Source of the DNA: Sclerurus mexicanus
Taxonomy: Eukaryota > Chordata > Aves > Passeriformes > Furnariidae
DNA length: 64,000 bases
Reading direction: 5' to 3'
NCBI GenBank assembly: GCA_013396755.1
Contig: VWZF01001875.1
Span: 744,001 to 808,000, forward strand
Positions 53,980 through 64,000 of this stretch are shown piece after piece. The notes beneath the pieces were generated by a model. It saw only the letters and a program-made list of their open reading frames with translations. It did no database searches and was not told the origin of the DNA. Made by a program: the position numbers and the translations under genes. Positions within the stretch are counted from its first letter, which is position 1, and each line of letters begins with the position of its first letter.

Positions 53980-54744
53980 AGGTCCTTTTCATGAGATGTT
54001 CCGGTTCATTAAAAAAACACAGGTTTTAAAAGCAATGCAAAATACACCCCAAAGTGCTGAAGAAAAAAATCTTATTTCTGTTTAACCGCTTTTGAAATAC
54101 TTTAAATACTGCACTTTTCAAGGTAATGAGAAGGGATTCAATACTCACTCCAAAGAGAATTTGACTCATGCAGCCTTGGTAAGACTATCTATCTGCAAAT
54201 TCTTTGTGGCTAATCAGTTGTCAGTGATGTTTTTGACTTTCCTGCACATCACGTTAAGCTGCATTGTACCTCAAAATCACTGACATGCTAACAGAGCTGT
54301 TCCCAAAGAACTGACACAATCTCTGTGGCTGCCAGAAAAGATCACCAGCACAGCTCTGCACGTGAGTACTGTGAAGTTACCAACAGAAGATCGTGTTGGA
54401 AATGTGCAGGGAGAGTCCTGGCCCTCAGGAGAAGGAGAGTCATTAACCCAGATTATAAAGGATATGAGAAATTGTGGCACCATGAGCAGGCACAGTTTAA
54501 GACTGAATGGATCCAGAATTTTTGTTTTCAATAAATTTAAGAATTTTAATTCAAGTTTTTCCAAACCCCCAACCTGCTGGTCTTGTTTTTCAATCAGCTT
54601 TTAATTAATTTGGTATTTGGAATATTTTATCATCTTATGAAAATTTTTTTTAAAGATAATTCTTTTTAGGAAGTACACTTTCCACTAAATAATTCCTAGA
54701 TGGAAAATGTCCATTAAATTTTACTGACATCTAACTCTGTAAAT
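53980..54744. other. Non-coding DNA, no gene recognised
   Basis: Overlapping open frames of 69-95 codons on both strands at 54277-54604 are mutually exclusive and match nothing known. No repeat was recognised. Confidence 0.4.
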
Positions 54745-54772
54745 TGACTGACATGACTTGACTGACATGACT
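54745..54772 (+). repeat. 14-bp perfect tandem duplication
   Basis: The unit TGACTGACATGACT occurs twice back to back (54745-54758 and 54759-54772). It is itself built from TGAC-like subunits, so slippage is a sufficient explanation. Confidence 0.9.
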
Positions 54773-54972
54773 TAATAGATCTATTTGGGTATGTTCATCT
54801 TCTGTTTTCTTTTTAATTCAGTGCAGTCACTCCTTTTCTGTCTATGAGGCTTCAGATGAAGCCTACTCTAATCAGTGTGATTTCACATTGTTAAAGTCAT
54901 ACACATTAATTACTTTGTATTTTAATAATCCTATGCTGACAGAATTGTACAGGAATAGTTTCAGACACTTAC

Positions 54973-55056
54973 CATGCAGGTTGTACATTAGATCTTTTTG
55001 CCTTTTCTCAGCAATTGCCAAGTTGCTGGCAGACAATAATTTCAGATAATTTCCAT
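54973..55056 (-). other. Candidate internal exon, minus strand (weak)
   Basis: On minus, an 84-bp open segment runs from an acceptor-like ATTAG (first exon base 55056) to CATG|GTAAGTGT (last exon base 54973), a strong donor. The frame reads GNYLKLLSASNLAIAEKRQK then DLMYNLH, with phase 1 at both borders. This phase fits a neighbouring candidate at 55287-55347, with an intron of 230 bp. The acceptor is weak in pyrimidines, and the peptide is not recognised. Matching phase has a one-in-three chance of occurring at random. Confidence 0.15.
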
Positions 55057-55286
55057 CTAATGGTTTGATATCATATACAGAATAAAGGAAAGATGTAATG
55101 AATCATAAAAGACATTTTCATTATCTCAGAATAAACTGGATGCAGTTATTGTATGAGACAGTTCAGTGTTATTGTATTCTGGAAAATTTCACTGAATCAT
55201 AGCTAACAGTATCTTATGCCTACAACTAAGCATAAGTAGGAAAGAGATTTATGAAACAAAAGCAATAGTAAAAACTCTGAACTTAC

Positions 55287-55347
55287 CAGATTTAAACCAT
55301 GTATTGGGATCAACACTAGATTCCCATTTACTAAAATAATTGCAGCT
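55287..55347 (-). other. Candidate internal exon, minus strand (weak)
   Basis: On minus, 61 bp lie between an acceptor-like GGACTAG (first exon base 55347) and AATCTG|GTAAGTTC (last exon base 55287). The frame SCNYFSKWESSVDPNTWFKS leaves one base over, which joins in phase to the candidate at 54973-55056. A different frame is also open across the segment, so coding potential is ambiguous. A stronger pyrimidine tract ending TATAAG lies 19-20 bases further upstream and would give a longer exon with stops in every frame. Confidence 0.13.
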
Positions 55348-55751
55348 CTAGTCCATTTGATGGAATCTTATCTCTTATACAGAGGAGAAAAAAAAATAGA
55401 AATAAGTATGGTTTGTCATGGATGACCAAATGTATGATTTCTATCCTGGCATTAAAAGTGAATACAGAGCTGTGACACATGGATCACATCTAATCTAAAA
55501 GCACTAACTTCTATGGCTGCAGGCATATTGTTAGAATTTGGCCTTTTATCACGCCTCCCATTTTCATTTTTTCAATTCTAATCCAAAGGCGCATTGATTT
55601 TGCTTGTCTGTGGTAGGGAGACTCCAATAAACAATGAAGAAAAAAATGCACTCTTGAAAAAATAAATAACCAGCTAGGGCAGTGCAGTGAGATGAATGCT
55701 TAAAATGTTAAACCCATCAGTTTTTCAAGGGAGCAATTCCCTAAATATTAC

Positions 55752-55815
55752 TTGGGCATTGAAGTCAACAGAACCATTCAAATGAGTAAGCAGTTTTGAT
55801 TGAATCCCAGCTTTG
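55752..55815 (+). repeat. Possible ancient amniote interspersed repeat
   Basis: The run GGCATTGAAGTCAACAGAAC, CATTCAAATGAGTAAGCAG and GATTGAATCCCAGC follows the layout CATTGAAGTCAATGGGACT, ACTCATATGAGTAAG, GCAGGATTGGGCC of an old sauropsid repeat. The similarity is remembered, partial and diverged. It is independent of the similar core at 26690-26720. Confidence 0.35.
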
Positions 55816-55819
55816 AGCA

Positions 55820-58800
55820 TACTATCAAACACTGTTTTCTTGCCAGCTACTCAGTAGCTCTCATTATATTCACCCATGTACCCAGGTACAGTATTTTACA
55901 GGAACACAAATCAGCAGCCTCTGCTCAGATGAGCTTATGCTTATTAGACTGAGAGTGAGGCACCTTGGTGGGGAAAAGATCCTAGTTTAGGAGAAACAAC
56001 AGGGAGAAATTTGGGTGATATTTTTGCTAGGAAAGCGATGTTATGTACGTTGTTGTTGGCTTAGTTTTCTTCACATGAAAACTTTCAAAAGCTATATCTC
56101 AAGTTCTCTAAGTATTTCACTCAACTCTGGACAAGATTTCAAAAGACAGCTTTTGACCTTATCAATGCTGCTTTTAACCCTTCTATGTTTGCAAACAGAT
56201 GGGTTCTTCATTCCAGACACAAGTAGTAAGAAAAGGAATTTTCAAATAGCTCCTGTCTGCTTTTCATCTTCCCTTGAGGTACCTCATACACGAGACCAAA
56301 GTAGTCATGGAAAACTTGTGAGAAGATGCAGTTACATTGCTTCCATCTGCACTGGTATAAATCATCACCCTTCTTTCTATTTTAAACCTTGAATATTATT
56401 ATTTAGCTAAGAAAAAAAAATTGTTCTGTTTCTTTGTCCTTCTGTAAACATTTCAGGGAAGTCAAATACTTAAGTGCCTTTTAAGTGCTTATAAAAGCAT
56501 AACTACAAAAGAATATTTTATTATATGCTCAGCACTATTTATCCTTATAGTATATTATTTTCCTCCCCATCTGGGCAAAAAAAGTTATGCTGGCCATGAA
56601 TGGAAATAATTTTCCATATGTGAGAAGAGTGAGTGATTGGTTTTTGCTCTATCTCATACCCGGTGACTCAGGTCCAGTTCCCTCACCAAAGTGTTATGAA
56701 GCTTGTTCTGGTAGGAGTGCTCAGACAGTCACATCTTACCAGTTTGGGAAGCACGGACAAAAGAGATTCTTACTCTGAAGCCATTGTAAAATTATCTCAG
56801 AGGCAGAATGCTGGTATCAGATAGATAACAGGTCTTATCCAGTGCAACCATTTCTGCCTTATTGTGCTCTGTTGCTCAAAATATCTGAAAAAAAAAAACA
56901 AACCCAGATCAAAAAATCCATAGAGGACATGGTCCTGTCTTTTTACTGACTCTATAAAGTGCTGTTCATGCAAAAGACACTAATATTTATGAAATGGCTC
57001 ACAAGTAAACGGGCAACACAATTTTCAAACCAGCAATACAAAACATAGAACTATAACTTTTTTGTAAGGAATGAGGGAGAAAAAAAAAAAATGCTACACA
57101 TATAGCTAATTTTAGAAGTAGAGAGTGTTGTTTAATATGGTAGACACTGTACTTACTATGAAGAAGACAGCTTTTTAAATTCATAGGCATCTAATAGGAA
57201 AACTGAATGAAGATTCTGAAAGAATATGATAAAAGCCTCGTCTCTCTCTTTTTGAAGTCTGTATTGATTTGGATTAGATCCTGTGTATATTGCGTGATAA
57301 GCAGATTTGTATTTATTAGTTTGTAAACTATGCAAAGCATCAGAATTCCAAATCAGGTGTGCTTGGCTTTATGGACATGGGCTCATAGTGAAGCAGCAGC
57401 TACGCTAAGCCATTTACTGAGAGAATTGTTACTAAGGAGAAGATCCATTACATTTTTATAGAGAGAAATCATAAGCCCATACTTCACACTTCTGGGAAGG
57501 CGTTAACAATAAACCACATAGGAAATCATTCAAAATGACATGAAGGAAAATAATTTTATGATCACTAGGGAACCTTGAAGAGACTGAGAGTTATACTTGT
57601 AAAAATTATAATAAGAATACATCCTTTACAAATGTCTTGTAAAAGGAAAAATTTATTATCATTGTTGTATTTTGAGTATCTCTTTTTGGCTGGTGATTTT
57701 TAGCCACTCTGCTCCTAGTGAAAGTTCTTTTTTTATTATATTTTTTTTTTATCTTGGAGGAAATAACAGATCATTTTCACATTTTTGACAAGGACATAGG
57801 AATGAATGGGCTAATAAAAATTGGGAAATTGCTGTTTATTGGTAACATATTTCATATTTACATCCCACTTTCAGCAACCAATGAAAGAGAGAGACATGTT
57901 TACATACACAGCTATCACCCATTTTTCATAGAGCTCAACAGCTGTTCAATACTATACAGTTATTTCACTTTAGTCAGGAACAGGAAATAAGCGTTTTGAC
58001 TGGAACTGCCAAATGACTTTTGTTAATCAAAATACACATATCTGAGATTTAATATGGACAGGACTGTAACTTCTGTTTATGCTAAAAGTTAAAAAAAAAA
58101 AAATCTTTCACAGCTTCAAGAGGGTAGAAATATGTTCTTGTATCTCACTTGAGCTGACACACAGCTTACTGTTTGACCTGTCATGGCCCTCTCTTAAGAA
58201 TTTATGAGAAAGTCACAGAAGAAAATTTAATATCTGTGGTTGAAAAGAGCAGGACACTTCTTGGGAGAAAAGGAAAACAGTCCTCTTTATACCAATTTGT
58301 TTATATGAATATACATCAACATACTTCTTGTCTATTTGCGTGTATGTTGTCCTTTACTGTGGTGACTCAGGTAATGCTGTGAGCAAACCTCAGTGCTGGC
58401 AGGTGGGTGAAGCTACACTGCCTTTAGTGGAGTCAGAGTTAAATAGCTCATGGTGTGACCTTATCTGTCAACAGGAGGCACATAAGGTTCATAACCTCTT
58501 TGCTGTTCTGAATCTTTCATAGACTTTCCCATTACTATACATTGTGAGTATTAGCAATTTTTGTTGTGTATTATCAAATTATAAATTACAGTTAAGCAGG
58601 ATGGATTTTCACCATGAAAAGTATTAAGAGAAAAATTGCTCTAGTTTTGCAGTAATTTCCATGATATAAAGAGAAGTATGTATGAAACTTTCAAAAAGTC
58701 TATTCTCTGTGTGCAATTAAATTATTTATATGGTGTATAATTAATATGTTCGGTGATTTTGGTAAAGAGGCTTAGCTTTTAATCCTTCTCTAAAGATAAG

Positions 58801-59182
58801 AGATCACAGGAATGAAATGCAAATTTGAGGTCTTATTTTATGTTTGTATTATAATATCAAGCACTTTTCACTGTGGATGAGTATTAAGAGAAAAACAACA
58901 AGAAACCCAGAAATCCCCATAGGCTAATGATTGCATTATCAATGCAAGCAAATTCCTCAGCACAATGCTGAAAGAATTAGGCATAACAGCAGTTCAGTGC
59001 ATGGTGTAGCAGATCAGAGGGTGTTAAAGTACCTTAGTTCCCCATAGGTAATTTGAATATATAATAGGTGTAGCAACTAAATGCTCTAAATCCATTTATT
59101 TAAGAAAAAATCTTCCCCGTTTCAGAGGACACAGAGGCCCCAAAAACTGCTGAACTGCCAGTTTCATTACACAAAGTTGGAA
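55820..59182. other. Non-coding DNA, no gene recognised
   Basis: The largest open frame, 125 codons on plus at 56015-56392, is rich in S, L and F and matches nothing known. No repeat family was recognised. Several short A and T runs are present (for example 57080-57091). Confidence 0.45.
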
Positions 59183-59220
59183 AGTGAGAGAGACAGAGAG
59201 ACAGACAGAGAGACACACAG
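59183..59220 (+). repeat. GAGA/GACA simple repeat
   Basis: An imperfect tract of GAGAGACA, GACAGAGA and ACACA units, almost entirely purine apart from C in the GACA units. Confidence 0.85.
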
Positions 59221-59458
59221 ACTACAGTCTCTCATGGCCTGTGGCATCACACTGCATGTTCAGAAGAGATGTCATGACTGTGATCTGTAAACTGTGTGAA
59301 GCAAGTGGCCATGCACTCAGATAAGGGATTAGAAAGGGCCAATGCCAGGGCAAATCCTGAGATCTGTGAGAGATCAGGTCCGACTGGCTCGTGCATTTCC
59401 ACTGATACATGTGCTCAACTTGTAGAGTGGTGCAAAAATTTCAAGTAGTGCTATACAT

Positions 59459-59530
59459 CCCTGTGATGTGCATACATGCCTTTCCCTGTGATGTACATAC
59501 ATGCCTTTCCCTGTGATGTACATATATGCC
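59459..59530 (+). repeat. 25-bp minisatellite, about 2.9 copies
   Basis: The unit CCCTGTGATGTACATACATG followed by CCTTT occurs at 59459-59483, 59484-59508 and, in shortened form, 59509-59530. The copies differ at only one or two positions (GTGCAT in copy 1, ATATAT in copy 3), so the array is young or still slipping. Confidence 0.95.
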
Positions 59531-59534
59531 ACTC

Positions 59535-61644
59535 ACTGTTGTTGCAGCTCACAGTTCACTTCTCAGAGCAGATTGGTTTGTAGAAATAGTCAAGCTTCTC
59601 AGTGAATTAATAAAATCTGATTTCTTACTGATTCACTTACTACTTTCTCTTATAAAAAGCAGCTCTCTTTCAAGCTCCCTATAATCATATTCTCAACTAT
59701 TTCCCTTGACAAGCATATCCTCTAAAGCATACATCTCTGCCCACCACCCTCACCCAGGGAACCTGCTGATCACAAGCCAGGCGGGTGCTGAGAGGCTCCC
59801 TGCTAACTCTGCTGCCTGGGGAGGAGAAGGGCAAGCTGAAAAAATAACTGCTGCCTTCCCTGACTGCAGCATGAACGTGGGTCCTACTTTCCTGTTAGCT
59901 GCAGATTTCTATGTAGGAGTTTAAGCTAGGAGACCTCTGTGTCTCTCAAATCTAGATGAAGTTGGACAATGGATGTAAGAGTTGTTTGGGAGGGATTGAC
60001 AGACTAATATGCAGATGAACACCTAGCCTGTGTAATCCTTACTGTGGAAACTAAGGAGAAAGATCTGATAATGCCCTCAGGTTTTGACTGTCTTTAAAAA
60101 GAAGTCTCTAATTCTCCCCATGGAAGGTGTGGTTTAGTCTTGAGCATGAAATAGAAGGAAAGTAATACGAAAAGTATCTGTTCCATGAAATTTCCAAAGC
60201 TGTACTCCAAAGTCAAGAAACTTTGTTTGGATAACCCCAGGTGAACACTGGAACTTCAACAACTTCAAATGTTGCCCACCTTTGAAATATTTTCTATTAT
60301 TAATGAAGGTGACAGTTAAAAATCCTTATACAAACACTCATAAATTTGAGTTAGTTAATAGTTCCCTTCTCTCATGATAATTCTAGTATGAGGAAGGCTG
60401 AGGAAGACACTTTGTATATATCTGGTGAAACCAGATCCAAAAGAACACCCAGGTTTTCCCTTTAACTTCTGCATACACTAAAAGATACTACGTGGCCTGC
60501 TCTATATTACTGTGACAATGCTCAATATTATCAATTATGTTTTGTGCAAGTTTTTGGGAAAGACAGCCAGGAATATTATCTTTGCAGCCAAGTTCTGAAT
60601 GGCCCTGCTGAGCTTATATCCCATATATTAACATATCCTTCATTTGATTTGACTATTGCAACCCTCAATGCACTGATCCTCATTCCATCAATGATTAGTC
60701 ACTTGGTGGCTGTGGGCCACTAATTAAGACACAATGGAATAAAGCAAGAAGTTTAATAGCTGAAGATAGTGAGAGCAACCAAGATTCAGCCACCTGATAG
60801 AATGTTTACTCAGCTTGCATTAAGCTGTAAGTTATTAATATTTCTACTGTCTAAAATACATAATTGCAGTACTAAATGTACCTACATGAAGCAAAAAAAA
60901 AAAATTCAATACAACAGCATAAAATTGTTGGGAAAAACAAATGCACAAAATAGATGCATAAAGTTCACACTAATATGTTATTATCAGAAAATAATATATA
61001 CCAAAGAAGAATGTTGTTTTACAATACATAGGTGAAAAGTTGCTATACTTTGTCATTCTAGAGAACACAACTCCCCAAAGGGCTTGAATGAGAATAAAAA
61101 CCCAAGCAGCTGTCCACATTTTGGCAATTTTTCTGGAAGGGATTGAAACATTTTCAGTTTCATTTGAAAAGATTTTTCATCCCTGATGTTTACTTTGAGG
61201 TTGAGACTCAAAGTTCGGAATAAAAAGGAAACCTAAACACAGGACTAGAAATATTTATTCATTTCAGGTCAAAACGCAGTGGATTTTACTAAATCTTTTC
61301 ATTCATGTGCATCGAAATTATTCTCCAAGATCTAGCAAATGCCATAACTTTCTACAAAACAAATGTCACTCAATTGATAAAAAGACTTGTTTAATGAGTA
61401 GCTGCACTAAATTAACTTCGGAGAATGCCCCAAGCATGTCATTTTCATTCCTTCAAAAAGCTCTAGCATCGTACTCTGAAAGAATCTTGTGAAATGGGTT
61501 TTTTCAATAATTCTGAAAATCAGAGGGACAGAGACTATAAATTCAGCCTTGTCAACACTGTTACTATTGCAGTACAGTGCATCCTGTTTTAAACACAGTG
61601 AGATATCTTGGTACAACAAATTATATTTTCTTTTGCCCATTCAG
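59535..61644. other. Non-coding DNA, no gene recognised
   Basis: A GC-richer patch at 59735-59900 contains a 72-codon plus open frame that I do not recognise. The rest is AT-rich without exon pairs or repeats that I can name. Confidence 0.45.
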
Positions 61645-61926
61645 GTGTTGCAATTAACTCTCCATCTTTCACGAAAGCACAACAGTAAGGAGTTGCATAT
61701 TTCTGTTGAAGTTCTGCCCTGTGCAGACCAAAACCCATCACTTTACTGGTACCCTCTCTTTACCTCCCCGTTTCAGCAAGGCTGCCAGATTCAGAGCTCA
61801 TTCCAAGTGGAAGAAAACAAGAAACTGCTGTTGGAGATGACAGAGACTTCTGCCTGGTCCATTATCACATCACAAAGTGTGATTTCCTTAGGATGCCAGG
61901 AAGAAACGGATCATTATGAGAGCTGA
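61645..61926 (+). other. Candidate terminal exon or chance open frame
   Basis: A strong acceptor-like sequence, TTTTCTTTTGCCCATTCAG, ends at 61644. The open frame that crosses it is the longest in the window (145 codons from 61489), and 93 of those codons lie after the acceptor, up to a stop at 61924-61926. It reads VLQLTLHLSRKHNSKELHIS, VEVLPCADQNPSLYWYPLF and on. No domain, signal peptide or membrane segment is evident. No AATAAA polyadenylation signal follows soon after the stop. One or two open frames of this length are expected by chance. Confidence 0.17.
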
Positions 61927-62115
61927 TTTATTTCCATTGCTTTAGACAGTTGACGTAAGAAACAAGTCTCTCTTATGTAACAGTAGTTCTGGACAGTAAA
62001 GTAACACAGTGAAATTAATGTAAGTGCTTTATATAACAAATTTCACTCAAATCTCAACACTGAGAACCACTTTAAAAAGTGACAGCCTGCAAACCAAGTG
62101 ATTTGTGCTTGATAG

Positions 62116-62143
62116 TAGATTTTTAAATATAGATTTTTAAATA
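62116..62143 (+). repeat. Short AT tandem duplication
   Basis: TAGATTTTTAAATA is directly repeated as TAGATTTTTAAATA just upstream of the CR1 3' end at 62150. It is a local slippage duplication. Confidence 0.75.
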
Positions 62144-62149
62144 ATGATG

Positions 62150-62261
62150 TAGAGGTGCTTGGTGATATGGTTTCGTGGTGGACTTGGCAGTGCTAGCTTA
62201 ATGGTTGGACTCAATAATCTTAAAGGTTTTTTCCAATCTAAACAATTCTATGATTCTATAT
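62150..62261 (+). mobile_element. CR1 LINE, 3'-terminal fragment
   Basis: Plus-orientation CR1 3' end. The blocks are GGTGCTTGGTGATATGGTTT, GTGGTGGACTTGGCAGTGCT, GGTTGGACTCAATAATCTTA, AAGGTTTTTTCCAATCTAAA and then ATTCTATGATTCTATA. This is the layout of a widespread avian CR1 subfamily distinct from the copy at 4473. It is 5'-truncated to roughly 110 bp and diverged from the usual GGTTGGACTCGATGATCTTA form, notably by changes at its CpG site. It is inactive. Confidence 0.92.
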
Positions 62262-64000
62262 TTTTTCATTTTATTGTATAGTTGCAGGATGTTAATTTGT
62301 ATGAACGCATTTCCTATTATTTGTTTAAAAATATTACTAATGAAGCAAAAGGTCGTTTCTACCACTTCTACTTCTTCCTTCCTATTCACCACACTGCATG
62401 TTGGTCTCAGTATTAACAAGCAAAAGATTTGTTTAATATAATTAGTTCTTCGTATATCTCAGTTCTTGTTATCACCCAATTATCCCCCAGCTACTTTCAA
62501 ATCAATTGTTAAGAAACCATCCTTCCCAGATAGCAAAGAATTTTAGTTTTATTAAGGAAGTTTCAGCAGATGGGTACATAACAGCACATGGGGAATTTCA
62601 TGGAAAATGTACACTGCATTACGTGATACATTCTTTTGAAACTATATTTTCTCTTAAAATTTGCATTATGCAGAACTGCGTCATTTTGTACAAAGACCAT
62701 TGATAAAACAGGACAGTTGTTGTGGCAATTTAATGTGGTGTTTATTTTTATTTTTTTTTTAGGACTCCTCTTAGTACATTTGCTTTTAACAGGTGTTAAT
62801 GTACTAGTCTTTCGGCGAAACAAATTAGAGAGGAATTTTTATTTCTTGTATGGGATTGCTGAAGACTTCTTTTCTCATTTAAGAAGTGGCATATTTTAGT
62901 AAATTAAAATCATCATCAGTTTGTTGCAAAAACAGTTCTCCTGTGTGATGTCAAGCCAAAGGCTGAGTGAACACATGAGAATTGTATGTGAGAAGTTTCC
63001 TTCAAAGAACTGTTTGTCAAATTTAGTATTTCATTCCTTGGATTTATGAGGACTCTGAACTTTGCTTTCACTGGACTCTATTTGAAATTTCCATTGAGTT
63101 CCCAGGTAGCAGGAGTGGGGCCTCAGTCTTTTAGGATAGATAATTGAATTTCACACCCCATTGCTTCACATGCTTGAGGACCACTGCAAGATTTAAACCT
63201 CCTTCATTTTCACATTGAATTTCTGTGAAATCTTTTGCAGTTCTAACAGAGAACATGCTCCTCCCACAACTTTTGATCATTTGTGAGTATTTCTGCAAGG
63301 ATGTCTTCCCAACGCCTAGTTGCCCAATAAACGCCACAAATAACACTCAGCCTTTCTTGAAAGGTGTAGTATTTCTTTCTTGATGATCCCTTTTTTTCTT
63401 TTTTTTTTTTCCTCTCACTATATATCTTAAAAAGAACTTTTGCTTACTGCAGGGAAATAAGACTGTGTTCACCAAGTTCTGTATCTCTTGTTATCTGCGC
63501 ACTTATTGATGTTCAGGCTCAAGGACATTTTCTTACTGTGTTCAGATGCCTTTCTGGCGGCTGATTACATTGGCATTTTCCTATTCCATTTCTGGCAGGG
63601 TTTCAGTGTATGTTTTTGCAAGGATAAGTGAAGTGTCAATGAAGTTAAATGAAAAGAAACACAAGAAATGAATTGTTCAGCTTTGGCTTTGTGGTCATCC
63701 AGTTAAGCATTAAGATGCAAATGCTCTCTGGAATATTACAGAACAGCTGAACTGAAGTGATGCAAACTACTCTTGTGGTTTGTCAGGTACAGCACTGAAT
63801 TATTTTTATCTTCTGTTTCTAATTTTGCAGCAGTTTTACATTTCTTTTATGGTAACCTATATCATAAATACAAGACAGAAAAAAGGTATAGAAATGAGTT
63901 GGAAGAACCTGTAAAGTTAAATTTTCTTGCCAAGTTAGAATGATCTTTTAGACTAAATTGAGTTGCCAAGTCATAATTCTTTCCTGTGATCTGCCTTTGG
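62262..64000. other. Non-coding DNA, no gene recognised
   Basis: Open frames of 65-87 codons occur on both strands and overlap each other. One on minus (63131-63346) contains GQLGVGKT, which fits the loose P-loop pattern, but nothing else supports a nucleotide-binding protein. No repeat family was recognised. Confidence 0.45.

Noticed and set aside
55854..55962. Minus-strand exon-like segment reading LISISSSEQRLLICVPVKY before a GTGAAT donor
   Set aside because: The donor is weak, several competing AG acceptors are available, and its phase can be made to fit the next candidate only by choosing a different acceptor there.
56015..56392. 125-codon plus-strand open frame with hydrophobic N-terminal part
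   Set aside because: Serine, leucine and phenylalanine richness follows from pyrimidine-rich DNA. No known family or gene context.
63131..63346. Minus-strand 71-codon frame containing GQLGVGKT, a P-loop-like match
   Set aside because: The GxxxxGK[ST] pattern is expected a couple of times by chance in six frames of 64 kb. There is no good acceptor, no Walker B or switch-like motif, and another frame over the same bases is also open.

Overview
The window looks like a gene-poor stretch of a bird (or close sauropsid) nuclear genome. The best evidence is CR1 LINE debris: two 3' ends terminating in the ATTCTATG-type octamer tail that marks avian and reptilian CR1 (about 4473-4678 and 62150-62261), an internally deleted CR1 ORF2 piece with endonuclease-like and reverse-transcriptase-like peptide motifs (about 4790-5336), a minus-strand CR1 3'-region fragment (34815-34886) and a probable much older CR1 tail (28365-28443). 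No Alu-like, L1-like or other mammal-specific interspersed repeat was seen. The DNA is AT-rich with short introduced GC-richer islands, as is usual for intergenic or intronic DNA on a large avian chromosome.

No complete gene is recognisable. The longest open frames are about 125-145 codons, which is what chance gives in 128,000 codons read in six frames, and none matches a protein family I know. A few places have splice-site pairs good enough to deserve a transcript check. The best is 12750-12846 on the plus strand, with a pyrimidine-rich acceptor and a perfect CAG|GTAAGT donor. Weaker candidates lie at 48073-48201 and 61645-61926 on plus, and at 53776-53976, 54973-55056 and 55287-55347 on minus. 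These could be exons of a long-intron gene, exons of a long non-coding RNA, or chance.

Layout: 1-4472 featureless; 4473-5336 CR1 cluster; 5337-8765 featureless; 8766-8895 a palindromic fold-back element; 8896-26652 mostly featureless with the candidate exon at 12750 and a GT-rich tract near 19.8 kb; 26653-28443 an ancient GGGCCT/AGGACCT-ended repeat, an AT-rich tandem repeat and the ancient CR1 tail; 28444-45430 mostly featureless with one CR1 fragment and an AAAC repeat; 45440-47070 AT-rich DNA of conserved-enhancer type plus a 28-base A tract; 47.7-47.84 kb a TG/TA microsatellite and a 41-base assembly gap flanked by a 16-base repeat; 48-64 kb candidate exons, a 14-bp and a 25-bp tandem repeat, and a CR1 3' end.

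Nothing resembles an operon, CRISPR array, tRNA, rRNA, provirus or other coordinated system, so no account of genes working together is possible. The most checkable observations are the 8796-8835 hairpin, the frame-preserving CR1 deletion, the repeat-flanked gap and the 12750 exon candidate.
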